Assembly (NCBI GenBank): GCA_019843655.1
Contig: JACDQD010000004.1
Span: 24,873,872 to 24,937,871 of the forward strand
Reading direction: 5' to 3'
From: Lethocerus indicus
Lineage: Eukaryota; Arthropoda; Insecta; Hemiptera; Belostomatidae
DNA: 64,000 bases
Positions 33,433 through 46,516 of this stretch are shown here, in pieces (position 1 is the stretch's first letter; each line of letters starts with the position of its first letter). Made by a program: the position numbers and the translations under genes. The notes under the pieces were generated by a model. That model was given only the letters and a program-made list of their open reading frames with translations. It did no database searches and had not been told where the DNA came from.

Positions 33433-34945
33433 CCATTTCCTATTCAATTCAGTGTGTCAAGTTAAGAAATCCGACCGCTATTTGTCAACGTTCATATTTT
33501 TTATTGTTTGTTATAGATGGGCTAAATTCATAAAGGGAATATGTAACGAGAAAATGAAAATTGTTTAATACTAGGGTCGTTGCCTGCGATCTGAGGGTTT
33601 CAATGAAACTGTTACAGTATTAAATTTAAAAATATTCGAGATAGGTTATCGTATTTTTATTTCTTAAAATAAATGTGGGTTCAAATCCAACCGTTGTGTC
33701 TATGAGCTGACGACTGTTATCAAGCTGATTCGGTTTATCTCTCTGTTTCTCCAAACAGACCTAGTTCATCTGCCCCCCGGGTGATTTTAACTGCGAGAAT
33801 CACTGTATAACATCATTAAACAACAATCTAACCGGCATATAATAAGTAATTTTCTTTGGATCGATTATTGTGCTACCAGATGTCGTTAATCTACGTTAAT
33901 TTTTCTAGTTCGAATATCACCCACCTCAATATGCCAAACCGGAAGTGAAAATAAAATCGAATCAAAGGACAATCCGTCAACCAGGAGTTGAATTCGATTA
34001 ATTGAAATCCCTGTGGAGGTTCCGAACGGCCCGGAAACTGTAATTTACTCACCGTTAAAGCCATTTTATGCGGGTTAATTACGTAAGGGGAAGTAGTTTA
34101 TAATTAACCATAGCGAGGTCTCGTGCACCGTCTCATTAACAAAATGGGGAGTTTGGCTCATTACATGTATTTGGAAGAACAAAATTATAGGGGCTCGTTT
34201 AGTGCCTCGTTCCGTTTATCTACCCCGTTTTATATGGCATCGTTACTCGTCAGTAAGAGCTCTGATATTTCCCACCTGGCGATTGCCAAAGGATATTCGG
34301 AATTGTGTTATGGACCCGGTTCAGGTACCGCCTTTTCCACCAAGATAATTCTGAGTGGACTATTTGACTTATCTTTCCGGGTGCGCATTCCTCAGTCGAT
34401 GTATTTATGTTGGAATGTGCATGAAGTAAATATCCAGCGAGAGTCATAGAATGCCCAATGTTTATATACGCCTAAATATATTCTCAGTGTAGTTCATATA
34501 ACGGGACAAAAGAATTATGAGTAAATATGGAGCTGGTATATTTTTTTACTAGTGAACACCAGTATTTAGTTACTGAGGTTATCGCTATACCAAAATTTTG
34601 ACAATGTGAGAGTTGTACCATTGAAAATTAAACGTACGCTGGATATTCGGGAAATATAATTTAGAATTATCTCAGGATAAAATATGATAGCCGGAAATGC
34701 CAAAATAAAATGTGTACCTTAAAGCAAGACGCCTCTTGCCTGTAATATGTTTCTTGTAAGATAAACACTGAGGAAATTCAGAAACCGTGGTGACACAATC
34801 ATGACGTCACGGTGATGGGATGCAAGGCCTGTATTTTCCATTTTCTACATGATGTCGGGACATTCATAGTTTTTAAATTCTCAACGTCATTATTCGGAGT
34901 ATTTTATATTCTTGGTCCTTTGTTTTTATTTTAGTTATTTAAGTT
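33433..34945. other. Non-coding stretch
   Basis: GGTTCAAATCC at 33678-33688 is a perfect B box without an A box at the normal distance. A plus frame at 34123-34449 (108 codons) is open but has no domain; a shorter minus frame overlaps it. No other element is seen. Confidence 0.4.
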
Positions 34946-34997
34946 ATGCTCAGTTTGGGAATTGGTAAGGCTACCGCCCTGAGGCCTCCGATCCTGC
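34946..34997 (+). repeat. Possible tRNA-like relic
   Basis: GCTCAGTTTGGGAATTGGTA and AGGCTACCGCCCTGAGG recall the D arm and anticodon region of a tRNA-derived SINE. The following CCGATCCTGCC may be a mutated B box. The spacing is short and the B box lacks its TTC. Tentative. Confidence 0.18.
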
Positions 34998-35151
34998 CGA
35001 GCCTTTCGGGACCTGGCTCAGAACCCTCGTTCTCAGGGACGACAAGTCCCAGATCTATTATGTATGTGACTCGTGTAAGAATGTGGAGTGTTGTCCCATT
35101 GTTTATGAGTTGGGTCCGCGGGATCGCTAAGTATTAGCAAGGATGCCGTAG

Positions 35152-35439
35152 CGCCAGCATGCCGATCCCGCCGCTCTAGTCGTGGATTTTCTCAATTCGA
35201 ATAACAGCTCGCTGTTTTGCAGTCCGATTGAAATCGAGACGGTTTTGAGGGCGGCAAGAGCGGGCACCGGAGACCGGTCGGGAGGCCATCTGGGCGATAG
35301 CGACGCTCGCCTCGGCCGGGGCCTTCGGCGCAAACAATTTATCATCTACGCTTTATCTTATCTCGCCGGCTCCGCTTCTCCTCCCACAAAACGCACCACC
35401 GAACGTTCGAATTCAACAAAAATCATTCTTTACATTTAG
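35152..35439 (+). other. Open frame in GC-rich island
   Basis: The frame opens after a TAG at 35149-35151 and runs 95 codons to TAG. The middle is arginine/glycine/aspartate-rich and the end is serine/threonine-rich. There is no ATG near the start; CCGCTCTAG at about 35171 could be an acceptor, but no donor follows. GATA-type motifs (CTTATCTTATCT, about 35354-35365) lie in the same island. It is either a decayed exon or simply a GC-rich regulatory island. Confidence 0.12.
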
Positions 35440-36179
35440 GAAAAATACGACTGTACCCTTTTTTTATACCGTACGGCCTGGAAAGTATTGGGACGGGAGT
35501 GAGAGTATCGAACCGTCAGTTACTTCGGGTTTGATTTTAGAATATCTCTGTCTTTCCACCCGTCTGTACCCGAGTGTTTTTTCAACGTTATCGCATTCAA
35601 TATCTCGCGGAAAATATATTTGTATTATATATAATTGGGAATTCACCATTTACGATATTCCTAAGTCAAATGGGAATTATATAGCCCCCCGCCCACGGTC
35701 AATCGTACGTTTATACAAACGGTTATAGCGCGTTCTATTTAAAATATAGTACTAAATTAAGTAGTCGGGAAACTGCGTGTTTAACTCGCACGCACTCTGC
35801 ACTTTGGGACCACGAACAAAGAATTCGATATAACGAAATTCAGAAATATGGTACTGTTGCACAAGCGCAAGAGGAAGCAGCTCAAGATGTCAACCAGGAG
35901 CAGAAAAAAAGCCATAATGAGTATTCGAATTTGTATATTTCAAAAATAAATTGTACAAAGCTAAAGGCTGTATTTTTTCAATATTTTCCCATTCTATACA
36001 ATCATTCATATAATAACTTAAGAATTTTAACTGAATCATTTCGTTCACTCTCTCGGAAGAGTCTAGGATATCTTTTATTCGTTTGTATTAATTGGTTGAT
36101 ATACATTCTTCAAAATATGATTAGAAAGAATTATAAAATTATGATATGCTCCTCTGGTCTTTCTCAAAACTTCTTTTAA
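35440..36179. other. AT-rich non-coding stretch
   Basis: Frames at 35464-35728 and 35931-36179 are short and AT-derived. Nothing is recognised. Confidence 0.45.
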
Positions 36180-36705
36180 CGTTATCTCTCGCTCGCCGAT
36201 TTCTTCGGCAGTCCTGTCTCTATCTCCGACAGAATACCGGGACAGAATATAGAGGGCCGGGACAATATTATCGACAGGGTGCGGACGGGTCGATCCCGGG
36301 CGGCGGGGCACCGTCCCGGCACGGAAACTGTACGCGCTAACCCTCCTCCCCGCCCCGGCCGTTAATCGTATGCGTCAACCCCTTCCTTTCGCCCCTCGCC
36401 CCTTGCCCCTCGCCCGCGTCCACGTGTCCCATGCGGCCCCGCATACTTCACTTTTTAAAAGGTGCGCGGAGGCGGTGCCCCCTCGAAAAGGTCTCTAATT
36501 TAAGAGTCGAATATTTATAAGGGAGTGGAAAGAGCCGCCCTGCCGTGTGTGTTTCTGTCGGCCGGCCGAGGGGGATCATTAACTTGGCCCTCTCGGGACA
36601 CGACACCGCCCCCCAACGGACCGTCCTTCGACCCCTCTGGCCAACAGCCGAACCTCCAGACCACTCTACCCAACTCGCCCAATAAATGGCTACGGTGGTT
36701 AAATT
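36180..36705. other. GC-rich island with C-rich heptamer repeat
   Basis: C-rich on the plus strand; about four imperfect GCCCCTC/GCCCCTT units lie at 36389-36416. CACGTG (E box) is at 36421-36426. The motif CTTTTTAAAAGG at 36451-36462 is a perfect 10-base palindrome core, TATA-like. A plus frame (36525-36707) has no domain. Promoter function is possible but unproven. Confidence 0.4.
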
Positions 36706-38800
36706 AATCTTCTTCTTTCATTTAAAATCAGGACATTTCTCCGAGGACGTGAGGATTACTTTTACTATACCAGTAATACTTCCATTATTTTGGGTTATAA
36801 CAGTTTAATCCAGAAGAATTTAAATACTATAGAGTCTCTCTCCTTTTCACGCTAGACAAAAACAGAAGTCGACCCATTAAGCGCAAAATAATTTGTCGCA
36901 ATGTCCTTTTACAGTTGCCGTCGGGGCGTTTTAAAGCCCAAGCCGGGATCGATAAATCCGGCTTGTGTATTCATTTTCTTTAATGATAAGGCCACGGAGG
37001 ACACGCAATTCACAGCGGTGATACTGATTTATTGTTCCAGATATTTCCAGACTTAATTTGAATCGTAAATGGCCGTGGGGAAAAAAATAATTCCGTAGGT
37101 TAATGTCTCCTAACGGAGTCCGGATGGATTTTATAAATTCGACCAGTCGAGGAAGGGGAGTCCCTGTATTGTGTATTATTGTGATACAACAGGAACTGAC
37201 ATCGAACCTTACATAGTCCACCCAAATGTTTCGGAAATCGTACAAGAAATAATCAAGACCTGGAGGAACTCTTGGAACACTTTTGGCTGCGGTTTATTCC
37301 CCTACCCACTTCCGGAACTACACTATCAAAGATATATCCCGAGGGGTAGCCTAGTAGCTGAATATAAGACATCTAGTAGCTAGATGAACCCGCAAAATGA
37401 AACTAAAGACTGTTCAGTGAACTATAACATTAATATCCTTACCCTTCAAGAATTCGGTTCCTAATACCTCGTGTGTGTATGTGTATGTTTAATTAACCCG
37501 TTTTTCCTCTTATTAAATCAGATGTGTAAACATGCCCCACAATAATACAATTTCAACTATCATCTGTATAAATGTACCTGCGATCCCAAATGTGTTCATT
37601 ACTGTAACTCACGGATTAACTAATATAAAATATATCTACGCGCCGCTATAGTGAATGTTAAAAATGAATAACTGGTCTAAATTGTCGACGATCGGAAGAC
37701 GCATTGTGCGTCGAGGGGGGGTTCGCATACCACTCGAGTGACATACTCCACAAAGACCTTGGCAATATTTCCACGCTTCAAATACCAGACAGCATTCTTC
37801 GTACACCGACTGGTCCGTGAGCCTAAATTCGAATTATGAATGAATATACGAAATAAGTTTTACCTTAATACATTTCGTTTAAAGCGGTAGTCACACCCTT
37901 AACTAGTAGCGTACACTGAAATTAATTGATGTTAAGTATTCATGAAAAAATGTTAACAAAATTAAATTCTAACGAGTATGTTTGCGTTTAAGAGCTTCTT
38001 TCATTAAGTCAGTTTAAATTTACAGCTGGAGGAAAATTTGGCCGGGCTTTACATTCCTTACAGCTCTTCTATGAATTAGGTAGTTATTTATCGGATGCTT
38101 TAAATTATGTTGTTCACAATATTAAATTACTGTAATTTACCCTCATCGGACCGTTTTTCATGAATTTCTCAAACAGAAGTAAGTATTCGGACTGGTTCAG
38201 ATTTCTTACAGGAATCCTGAACTTTCGGATGGAATCTCCTTCGAGCCTATCTCACCCTCGAAAGAGCACCCTCGGTACAGTAAAGAGATCGCGATATCTT
38301 TTATTTTATAAGGATACAGTCTTCGAACATGAAATTTGAAAGTAGCTATTATCGTTTCTGGAGGTTAGCAAACATAACACCGGTGCTCGACAGGACATTT
38401 TGAAATACGCACCTTTTGAGTCAAAGGAAAGGGTTTTGCATGAGAGATTTGAAGAAATTATTACAGGTATCCTCAAATAGTGCTACGTATTTTAAACTGA
38501 AACAAAGGAGAAAATGCTTCTGGAAATCATCACTGGAATGAAATGGAATTGTATCCCCTCGTTATGTCAGCAATTGTAATAGTAATTGCGTGACGTAATG
38601 CGGAGTGCGGAGCCGCGGGGGACGGGACATGGGCGGACTCGCGGGTGCAGATCGAAATGCAAGCGCTTCTTAACCGTCGGGGCCGGGATGCTGATTCATA
38701 CTGTGCTCGGTGGCGGCCAGATACGGGACCGCCAGAAAACATCTCCCGGATTAAGTGGGCCTAATGAGGACTAATGACCGTCCAGCTGCGTCACCGAGGG
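36706..38800. other. Non-coding stretch
   Basis: A minus frame at 36931-37245 (104 codons) and a plus frame at 37171-37383 have no domain. AT-rich at 37400-38540. A GC-rich patch at 38590-38790 opens two short opposed frames. Confidence 0.4.
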
Positions 38801-38819
38801 GAAAAACATGGCGTTTTTC
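38801..38819. repeat. 7-bp hairpin containing AACATGGCG
   Basis: GAAAAAC and GTTTTTC pair across ATGGC. The right half of the left arm plus the loop makes the AACATGGCG motif also found at 871, 13828 and 25186. Confidence 0.4.
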
Positions 38820-39139
38820 AGATGTTTCTAGACGGCGTCTCAACTGCCAAAACGTTACCACTGCCGCTTGGAATATTGGCTCGGTTTCTTCTCCCTATGT
38901 TCGTCTTAATTTCTAACCGAAAGCGCTTACTTCAAATACGGTAGAGAGCATTATCTTCAACTTGTTCCAATATATATATCGGGTAAATAGGAAGCAGAGA
39001 TATTTCAAAATCCTGTAGGTTCTCAATTTCACAAATTATTCACATTTCTTTAATCTATTTTAAGCCTCTGCACTCTGCATGTCTCACAGTTCGCTTTAAT
39101 TCTACAGTTCCATAGCGGTTAAGTTTTATATTTTACCTT
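38820..39139. other. Non-coding, nothing recognised
   Basis: Balanced to AT-rich sequence; a short ATATATAT run at about 38972. Confidence 0.45.
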
Positions 39140-39660
39140 TTGCTCGCCGTTTCGGCCTCGAACTTCTCGGGACAATATACCCGTTAGTCCTATACGACCC
39201 GTTGTCCGTACAGCGGAACACGGTTTAGAAACGGCGCCGTTTCAACCGCCCGAGTAACCGGACATTCCGGTTCAAGATTATGACCGACCGGGAGGCGGTA
39301 TAACGGGAGCCGACGGCGGAGGAAACGGACGGAACCTCCGCTTCCCCGGGGAAAGGTCTATTTATTGGAGGCCTCGCCCCAATGATAAATTCTCGAGCCG
39401 CTCCGATCGAAGGAGGCGCTCACGACTACAGGTGGCCGCCCATTCATACACCCGCAAAGTATATTTGATTAATATCCGGCTATTAGGCGGCCCAGCCTGG
39501 TTATAAGGCTTACTACCGCCCCCTCGCTCAGGGTATTTTTAAAGAGTCCCGCCTTATGAAAACTAGTTGACGCCCTAATAGAGGCTATTATTATTTCCCA
39601 TCGTTCTAATGTGCGATCCTTTGAAATTGCCTCAATTCTGCCACTAAACATCGATTAAGG
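39140..39660. other. GC-rich island with stacked palindromes
   Basis: It contains GAAACGGCGCCGTTTC, a perfect 16-bp palindrome (39228-39243), and AACCGGA-CAT-TCCGGTT, a 7-bp inverted repeat (39256-39272), 12 bases apart. Many CGG/CCG blocks follow and GATTAATAT lies near 39468. Frames here are short. The density of symmetric sites suits a protein-binding regulatory element. Confidence 0.4.
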
Positions 39661-41460
39661 AAGAAAATTCGCATTACCTAGGTAAAACATTTTGCCAATA
39701 AAGTAATTTACTATTGATTGGGCATTATTATAGATTAATAATAATAAAATTAAAGAAATATGTAACACTATATGAATTTTCGATGTTCCCTAGGTGGCAT
39801 TTTAAATTAGTAATTCCTCTACGGTTTATTTGAGTCTTCTTGTAAGGTAATCATTATTTATTTTCACTTTTTGGTCCAAAGCCTCAGTTGGTAATTTTAA
39901 CTCATAGTTGTAATTAAGTATAAACAATAATTGTCTGATATTGGATTCAATTGGTACAATATTTCGTCATTAAATAAATGTTCGTACGGCATGGAGCCAA
40001 GGAATGACTTGAAATCGCGTGTTATTTTCTTGAAAAAGCACGCGCGCTAAAACTGTAAACGGTACAGAAGGTCACTTTTGGTTTTCCCTGATTTAAATTA
40101 CAATAATAATTAAGTTAGAATAATGTCTGAATTCTAACTAGGAGGACTATTGTTGGGAAACACTCTATTAAATTTCAGTTATTTCTTTAGTTGTCCTGGA
40201 ACCATCATTCCAAATACTGTTGAATTGATTTGACTTTTTTATTTAGCTGTTGTAACTTTGTAGGATTTGCTACACACTACAGCAAAGAGTTAGAGAGATT
40301 ATTCTGTAACAATAATAATAATTATGAGTAAATAATATAAAAAATAAAATTTAACTCTGAATTTTGGTCGTTGTTACTAAACAAATTTAAATCGACGACT
40401 GAACTTTGGCAACCGGCTGTTTTAATGCAGCAAACATTCAATTGCATCACGGTAAGAATAATAGTAATAACGTCATAGAAATAACTAAAATATTTTAATA
40501 AAATGAATATGCCTTGGGCGATATCTTGGCAATTAGAATAAATGTCAGCAACCATCTATCTTTTATTTATTACCGTCACGAAACGACGACTTGCTGAAGT
40601 GCGACTAATTGAATAAAACCAAATATATATCTATTCTGCACTTTTATTTATTTATATAGTATTTTGTTTTTCTATAGTTTAATTTTCTTAATAATTAAAC
40701 GTTGCAAAATAAGTATTCAAAACGAAGTATTTTTTGAGTGTATTTCGTTGATTACTTAAAATCTACAACCGAAACATATATTATATATTTATTACATTAC
40801 CGAAAATCTCGCGATACTGACCCTACCGTAATTACTCCTTTAGTTTATGGTCGTTGCTCATGAAGGACTCAACTAATGCTTTATTCTGACTATAGTGTAG
40901 AAAGTCTGTTCTTTGTTCATTACATTCCATTACTCTCCGTAAGACCGAGTCATTTGCCTTTTCCATGTTTACAAGCACGTAACAAGTTACTATCTGCTCT
41001 TTGTTCGGTCCCCTTTCACGATTGTAACTCCACGCCGGCTCTGTGTAATCGACGTTCGTAGGTGTAAAACGGGTTCGTACTGGGGATGTCAAGAGGATAC
41101 TAAGTCCCTCGGCGAGGACTTAGACCAGCCGTCAGTCGTGGCGTATCGATTTCGGTGTAGTGACTGTGAAGGACGCCCCCACCATAACCAATCGTCTCGA
41201 CCATTGTTTTTCGGACAGCTTAATTTCAGAACAGTGGCATTCCCGCCTAACTTAAGTCCCGTTTAAATCGCACGCGTCTCTCAAATAAAGTGAACCAGTA
41301 GGGGGTTCCAAAACGTCGGAAGCGGACACCCGAGAGGGCAACAGAAGGAAAGGTCAAAAACCCTTCCAACGGAGCCCTTCCTCATATTATCATACATGAG
41401 TATTTTAGAAACACGAATGCATTTGAAGCACACATTTCATAACATATTACCAAAAAAAAT
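39661..41460. other. AT-rich non-coding stretch
   Basis: Strongly AT-rich to 40830, with AATAATAATAATTAT at 40311-40324. Balanced sequence at 40830-41400 keeps short opposed frames open (40832-41092). No element is recognised. Confidence 0.45.
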
Positions 41461-41806
41461 TCACAAATACTCCACAAAATTCTGAATTAATCTTCTAAAC
41501 GATTCTATTTCGTTGTGAGTAGTCTGGAATTTGTTTTCTGTATACGTTAATGGCCCCGTACACATATTCAAACTCAGGTATCGATCATTTAATTTTCTTG
41601 AAACGTTGTCGGAATTTCCTGCGTTCATTGAAGTGGAAAAAGTGTTGCCGGCATCTATTTTCAATGAAGGTAAACTATTAACTGTCGACGGGAAAATAAA
41701 AGATTCAGGCATTATACTGGCAGTATCGGGCAATATGTTAACGACACAAGGCCCAGTCCATTATTGTAACGGTCTCCCCCACTGCAATTCCACTATCCGC
41801 AAGTAA
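41461..41806. other. Frames open on both strands, about 90 codons each
   Basis: The minus frame (41461-41733; first ATG about 41712) has an even composition and three NXS/T-like sites. The plus frame (41531-41806) starts at TTG. One is probably the shadow of the other, or both are chance; neither has splice support or a recognised domain. Confidence 0.1.
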
Positions 41807-43099
41807 TATATCAAACATTCATTCACTGCCTTATATAGATCTACCTAATGACATCTTCAGTTTTCAAAACCCAGGAAGAAAAACACATCCGTGTCTTATA
41901 TAGTATTGAAGGAAAATAATACTGAACTGTTTTAAACTTATTATAAGGTTTATTACAGATATACACTAATAAATTGATAAATAGTAACATCATTTTTGTT
42001 AACATGTAATAATAGCAATTAATAAGCATTCCAGATATAATTTTTATTTTCTTCGTACTGAATACTAAACTAAATATAAATTATACTTTTTTGTTTTGAA
42101 CAAGTGTACTCTTGTGTTTCTCTACAAGTAGGAATGGGCGAGGCGGACTAAGGCTTTACCCTTTTTTTTAAGCGAACACATTCATTACAGGATACGACAT
42201 TCCTTTAGTAATTAATCGTTTCCTGCCGCAAAAAAAACACGATTGAGTAAATTCAACTTCCCGCCGTGTGCCCTTTAAACCTATCGAACCCTGGGAAGCT
42301 CTTGGAGGATTCGTGTTAATTCAGATCGTAAAACATTATAACCCTTAAGTAGCGTCAATGAAACAGATGTCCGTTTGTTTCAACGGAACTTTTAATCCTA
42401 ATGAGTTTCCATAAAAATTCGTTTAGCAGAATTAGCGTTCAGCTGTTAAATTTGGCGCTTTAAAAATTATTGTCATTCTCAAAATCGGTAGCTGCTCGAA
42501 TCTGTTTTTCTGCAGCTATCGCTTGTTGATTTCGAAATTTATATCGATCCCCAAAAAAAGTCTGCTTCGTCTTGGAAATCATCGTTACCGAAATTATTTT
42601 AAATAGAAAATTTGAATCCAATGTCTGTCGTTTTTAAATGTGCTGTCTTGAGCATGTCGGCTGTGGGCGAATTGTTCTAGCTGCACTATTATTCTGTAAA
42701 CAACAGTAACACCGGCATAGTTACTAGGCGTGCCCAGCATAGAATTATTTAAGGCGCTCGATATGAACACTTAAGTCAGACATGACGAAGTGATCTAATT
42801 AAAAGTGAACGTCCCTAGGCTGATAGCCATCTGTGTAATTCGCGACAAAAGAAATAAGAAGGGATTTATTTTTCCTCGAAGTTAAACAAAAAAGATTAGA
42901 ATGTTACCTAATTGGGGGGGATTTTACACTGAGCGGCGGAAGGTTGTTCTCAACAAATTCAAAACTGTGAACAATTAACACAGTCTTAAACATTATTTGT
43001 ACAAATATATTGCATTTTAGTAGTATTAATGACAGGTTTTGAAGGTTTTTTCGGCCACACCATCCTTCGTGCCTGAAATTTATTTGAAATAGAAATAAT
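41807..43099. other. AT-rich non-coding stretch
   Basis: Nothing beyond short homopolymers (A8 at 42230-42237, T8 near 42163, G7 near 42914). Confidence 0.45.
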
Positions 43100-43520
43100 G
43101 CCGCTATAAATTTTAAATTAGACGTACACGGAGCATAGCCGCGTGTGTACGTGATGTCGACCGACAGGCCCGTATGAACTAGGACCCCGGCTCAGCGGAA
43201 AATAGTCAATTCCGTGACCGCCCTTCACGAACCGATCGCCGAGGGGAGGTCGAAAGCGCCCGTTCCCGTAAAGGTGCAACAAAAATAAATTGGACGGCAA
43301 TTAAGTAATTACGGCCGAATCCGGTAGGCCGGGGCCCCGGGCCACAGATACAGCGAGATTTACCACGCAATTATTGCCCCACCGGTAATTTACCCACCGA
43401 ACCCAAGTTAATGATACCGGGGAGGATTCGAAATGGGGGACGGTGAGGGGGTGGGTTTAAGCAGCGGAGTTAGATTTATTGTAAGGTAATTGCGGCCTCC
43501 ACCGTCCACCCGTCCCGACA
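43100..43520. other. GC-rich island
   Basis: CCGGGGCCCCGG, a perfect 12-bp palindrome, is at 43329-43340. G-runs follow near 43436-43452. A minus frame at 43118-43300 has no motif. Confidence 0.4.
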
Positions 43521-46423
43521 CGTCACCGTTTTGGATTTTTGTTTCTTATTTTTTTAATTAATATCATCTGTTTGAGACTGAAAATTGCGCTAAAGACAGC
43601 GACAGCGCTAAACAGGGATAGATTAACAGGATCATCTGTAGTAGAGTCGCTGTGTATTGACGGTGTCTACAACACAAAACTTCGCATAGGCAAAACAGGC
43701 GAATGGTCTTTCGTTTTTGTCGTTGAAATTCATTCCGACCGCGAATGAAATCCTGATTTCTTTAAATTATATCTCTATAGATGTGCAAGAAAATAAAGCC
43801 TCGCTTGAATTTGTATTCGGGTGACTCGTTTAGTTTTGGTGCGAACCGATGGGATTTTGTTGAGCCGTACATAATAGGGAAGTTAATTAATATTCATCTA
43901 AAAAAGAAATATTTTGGGCAGGGGTAATAACGCGAATCGGGTAGAACAATGGAAGAATTCAAATCGAGGTTGTACGTGTGGCCGATGCGAAATGCGCCTG
44001 TTACATAATTAATTACACTGTGATGATAAGTCTGCTTGAGTGACTTGCGTTATTGGAAGGAATCGGCACGTTCATTTTACGCTTAGAAATTAATCGGTAT
44101 TGTGTTTCACCGTTCTAGTGAATGATTTGCAACCGAAAAATTGTTACAAGGAGAAACTATGTTAACCATAAAACGTACAAATAGAACTGGACATAAACAA
44201 TGCATTGCCCCACTCGCCCTCTTACTATTCCTTATTTAAGATTCCGTTTTCTTTACCAAGGCAGTAGGAAAGGCCCGACAATATTTATGTCTAATACCAT
44301 CGAATTAGATCCGTTCTTCGCCACGTTCATATGTCAATGGAATTTGGTACAAAAAATTCTTACGGTTAGGATAGTTAACTGGTATGAAAGGGGTAGAGCA
44401 GCTATCTGAATTTTAACCAAACGACTGCTACGGCTGTATACATACATATGCAGGGAATTTTGAATAATTCGGCTTGTATTTTATTCGACAGATTCCGAGT
44501 GTACATCATCGAACGTCTCTATCTGAACGGAAGTGAGTAAGTCAGCAAAATAAAGCATGTTTTCTCAGCACAGTACCGTACTTATCTAATCGCTTATGAG
44601 TTCACTGGCGTCGCCCCAAACTCACGAAGGCGAACAGAGGACGGATTTGGTTCAGGATCTTCGCGTAAATTTTTTATTCTAGAGGTACTACTGAGGGTGA
44701 CGGAAAGCTGAAACCGGGTTAGTGATGATCCACAGTTTCTATTCCTCATTCTTTGTATTCCCATAAATGTTGATAAGTACCGGATAAATAAGTATACTAT
44801 CATTTATTTGGTAGGATGTCTTCAGATTCAAACAATAATAGCTGAATTATTTGTTATAATGGACGCTGAATATACTTGATAAGTATAAGAATATTATAAA
44901 GCTAATTAATTTCAAGGATGACGAGATTTGACCACTATCAGTCGTGTAAGTGTAGGATAAATGTTTCTCCTTAATAACTTATGCGTCCATTACGAGAATT
45001 TTTGTTTTTATCTACAAAACGTCGGACGATAGCCCGACGGAGAGTTTGATCCACCATCGCTCTTTGGATGATAACCTCTGGCCGGAATCGAAAATATAGT
45101 GAGGTCAAAGATCATCGCAAGTAAACGCTTAATCTGTAATATCCCCTCGGCTCTAATCAATTGGAAAACAGTCAATTAAGAATATGACGGATGCAAGTTT
45201 AATTTAAAAGCGTCGAACGATCCTGTTTATCTGTTCCTTCCGCTTTATTCAGGCCCCTGGATACAGATCAATGCTGATGTTTAACAGTCGCCCTGTCGAC
45301 CATTGACATCACACTACAATTCTTTATTTAATTGTCTGATATCTACGTTCAATGAAATTTAATAATAATTGGGAGAATTAGAGTAATTGGCATTGTAAAC
45401 ATATCAGGGAAAAGTAAATAACATACGCATGGAACGATGATTCAGGCGGTAACTTTACCTTTTAATAAAATAAAATAAATGAAGTATATATTATTTAAGA
45501 TAACAATTCAGTGTTACACAAGGGTTCAGATCTCTGTGCTTGAGTATTACATAAAGAGATATAATACATTGCAGAACACTCTTGTAGTAAAAATACTCGA
45601 TATTAAAAATTCGTCTCCATTCCGCGTTGTCGTTAATTGAATGAAATAATTCCAACCTGCCTTAATTAAACATGCCCACACATAAATAAATATTAAAACA
45701 GAAGGAATTCGTGAAATAGCTCCCTGTCCTTTCGGTGTTTTATTTTGTTTTAATGAATTAATGTGTTTAATTCGGACACAGGCGGCTACGCCCCTGTCGG
45801 GTTGTGTCCACCCCGGCGCCGCATCGTACTCTGTCCGCTCATATCCTAATTACTTCGCTCTACATTAATGAATTTTTTCCAGACTCCCCTCCTTCTACGC
45901 GAAAAATTGCCCAAAAAGAAAAGTATTATACTTATATAACTTTGTGTTATTTTAGTCCTCATCTGTCCCAAAATACAGGCCCCATGTTTGAGAGCTAAGA
46001 CTTTTTCCGAGATATTATTTTGTAGCTGGACAGAACACGTTGTATCGATCCAACACTCGAATATCCGTCACCAAATATAGCTTTAATAACCTTTTAATAA
46101 TTGAGGATGGGGCAGTTTTCTACTGTTTCCGTGAAAATAAATGTTGCCGAGGCCAGTCGACTTACGGAGGATAGCAGCGGAGCCCCTTTATGAGTAATAG
46201 AGTCTTTGAAATATCGTAAGAAAGCGGTTAAACGCTATTTTGTACGGTGGGATTCGGGTTGCCTGTGGCTCATTGAAACGCGGGCTATGCTAATCGACGG
46301 CCGTGACTCTTGCCATCCAATTGACACTGGAATTTCATCAGCCTTCCTCTCCCGAAATTTAGAGCTGTTGTACGTTCACCTCGAATCGATCAACTTTTTA
46401 ATCAAGAACCGCAAAACTATGTT
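43521..46423. other. Non-coding stretch
   Basis: Several 65-70 codon frames (43539-43748, 44200-44409, 44594-44803 minus, 45804-45998) have no motif. AT-rich elsewhere. The plus frame 46206-46487 starts at TTG, is lysine/arginine-rich and runs into repeat family 3; I read it as chance. Confidence 0.4.
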
Positions 46424-46516
46424 ATGGAATAATAATGACTGGGAAAGGAGGAAGAAGAAAATGTGTTCATCCCGCGCATTCCGTTAATGCCATTCAACTC
46501 TAAAATGCTTCAATTT
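46424..46516 (+). repeat. Dispersed repeat family 3, copy 2
   Basis: Partner of 17000-17098, same orientation, about 29.4 kb away. It contains AATAATAATGACT, GGAAAGGAGGAAGAAG, TGTGTTCATCCCGCGC, CCGTTAATGCCATTCAACT and AAAATGCTTCAAT. The upstream AAAACTATGTTATGGAA also resembles AAAACTATGTAGTGGAAC at about 16959, so the homology may start 40 bases further left. Confidence 0.6.
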
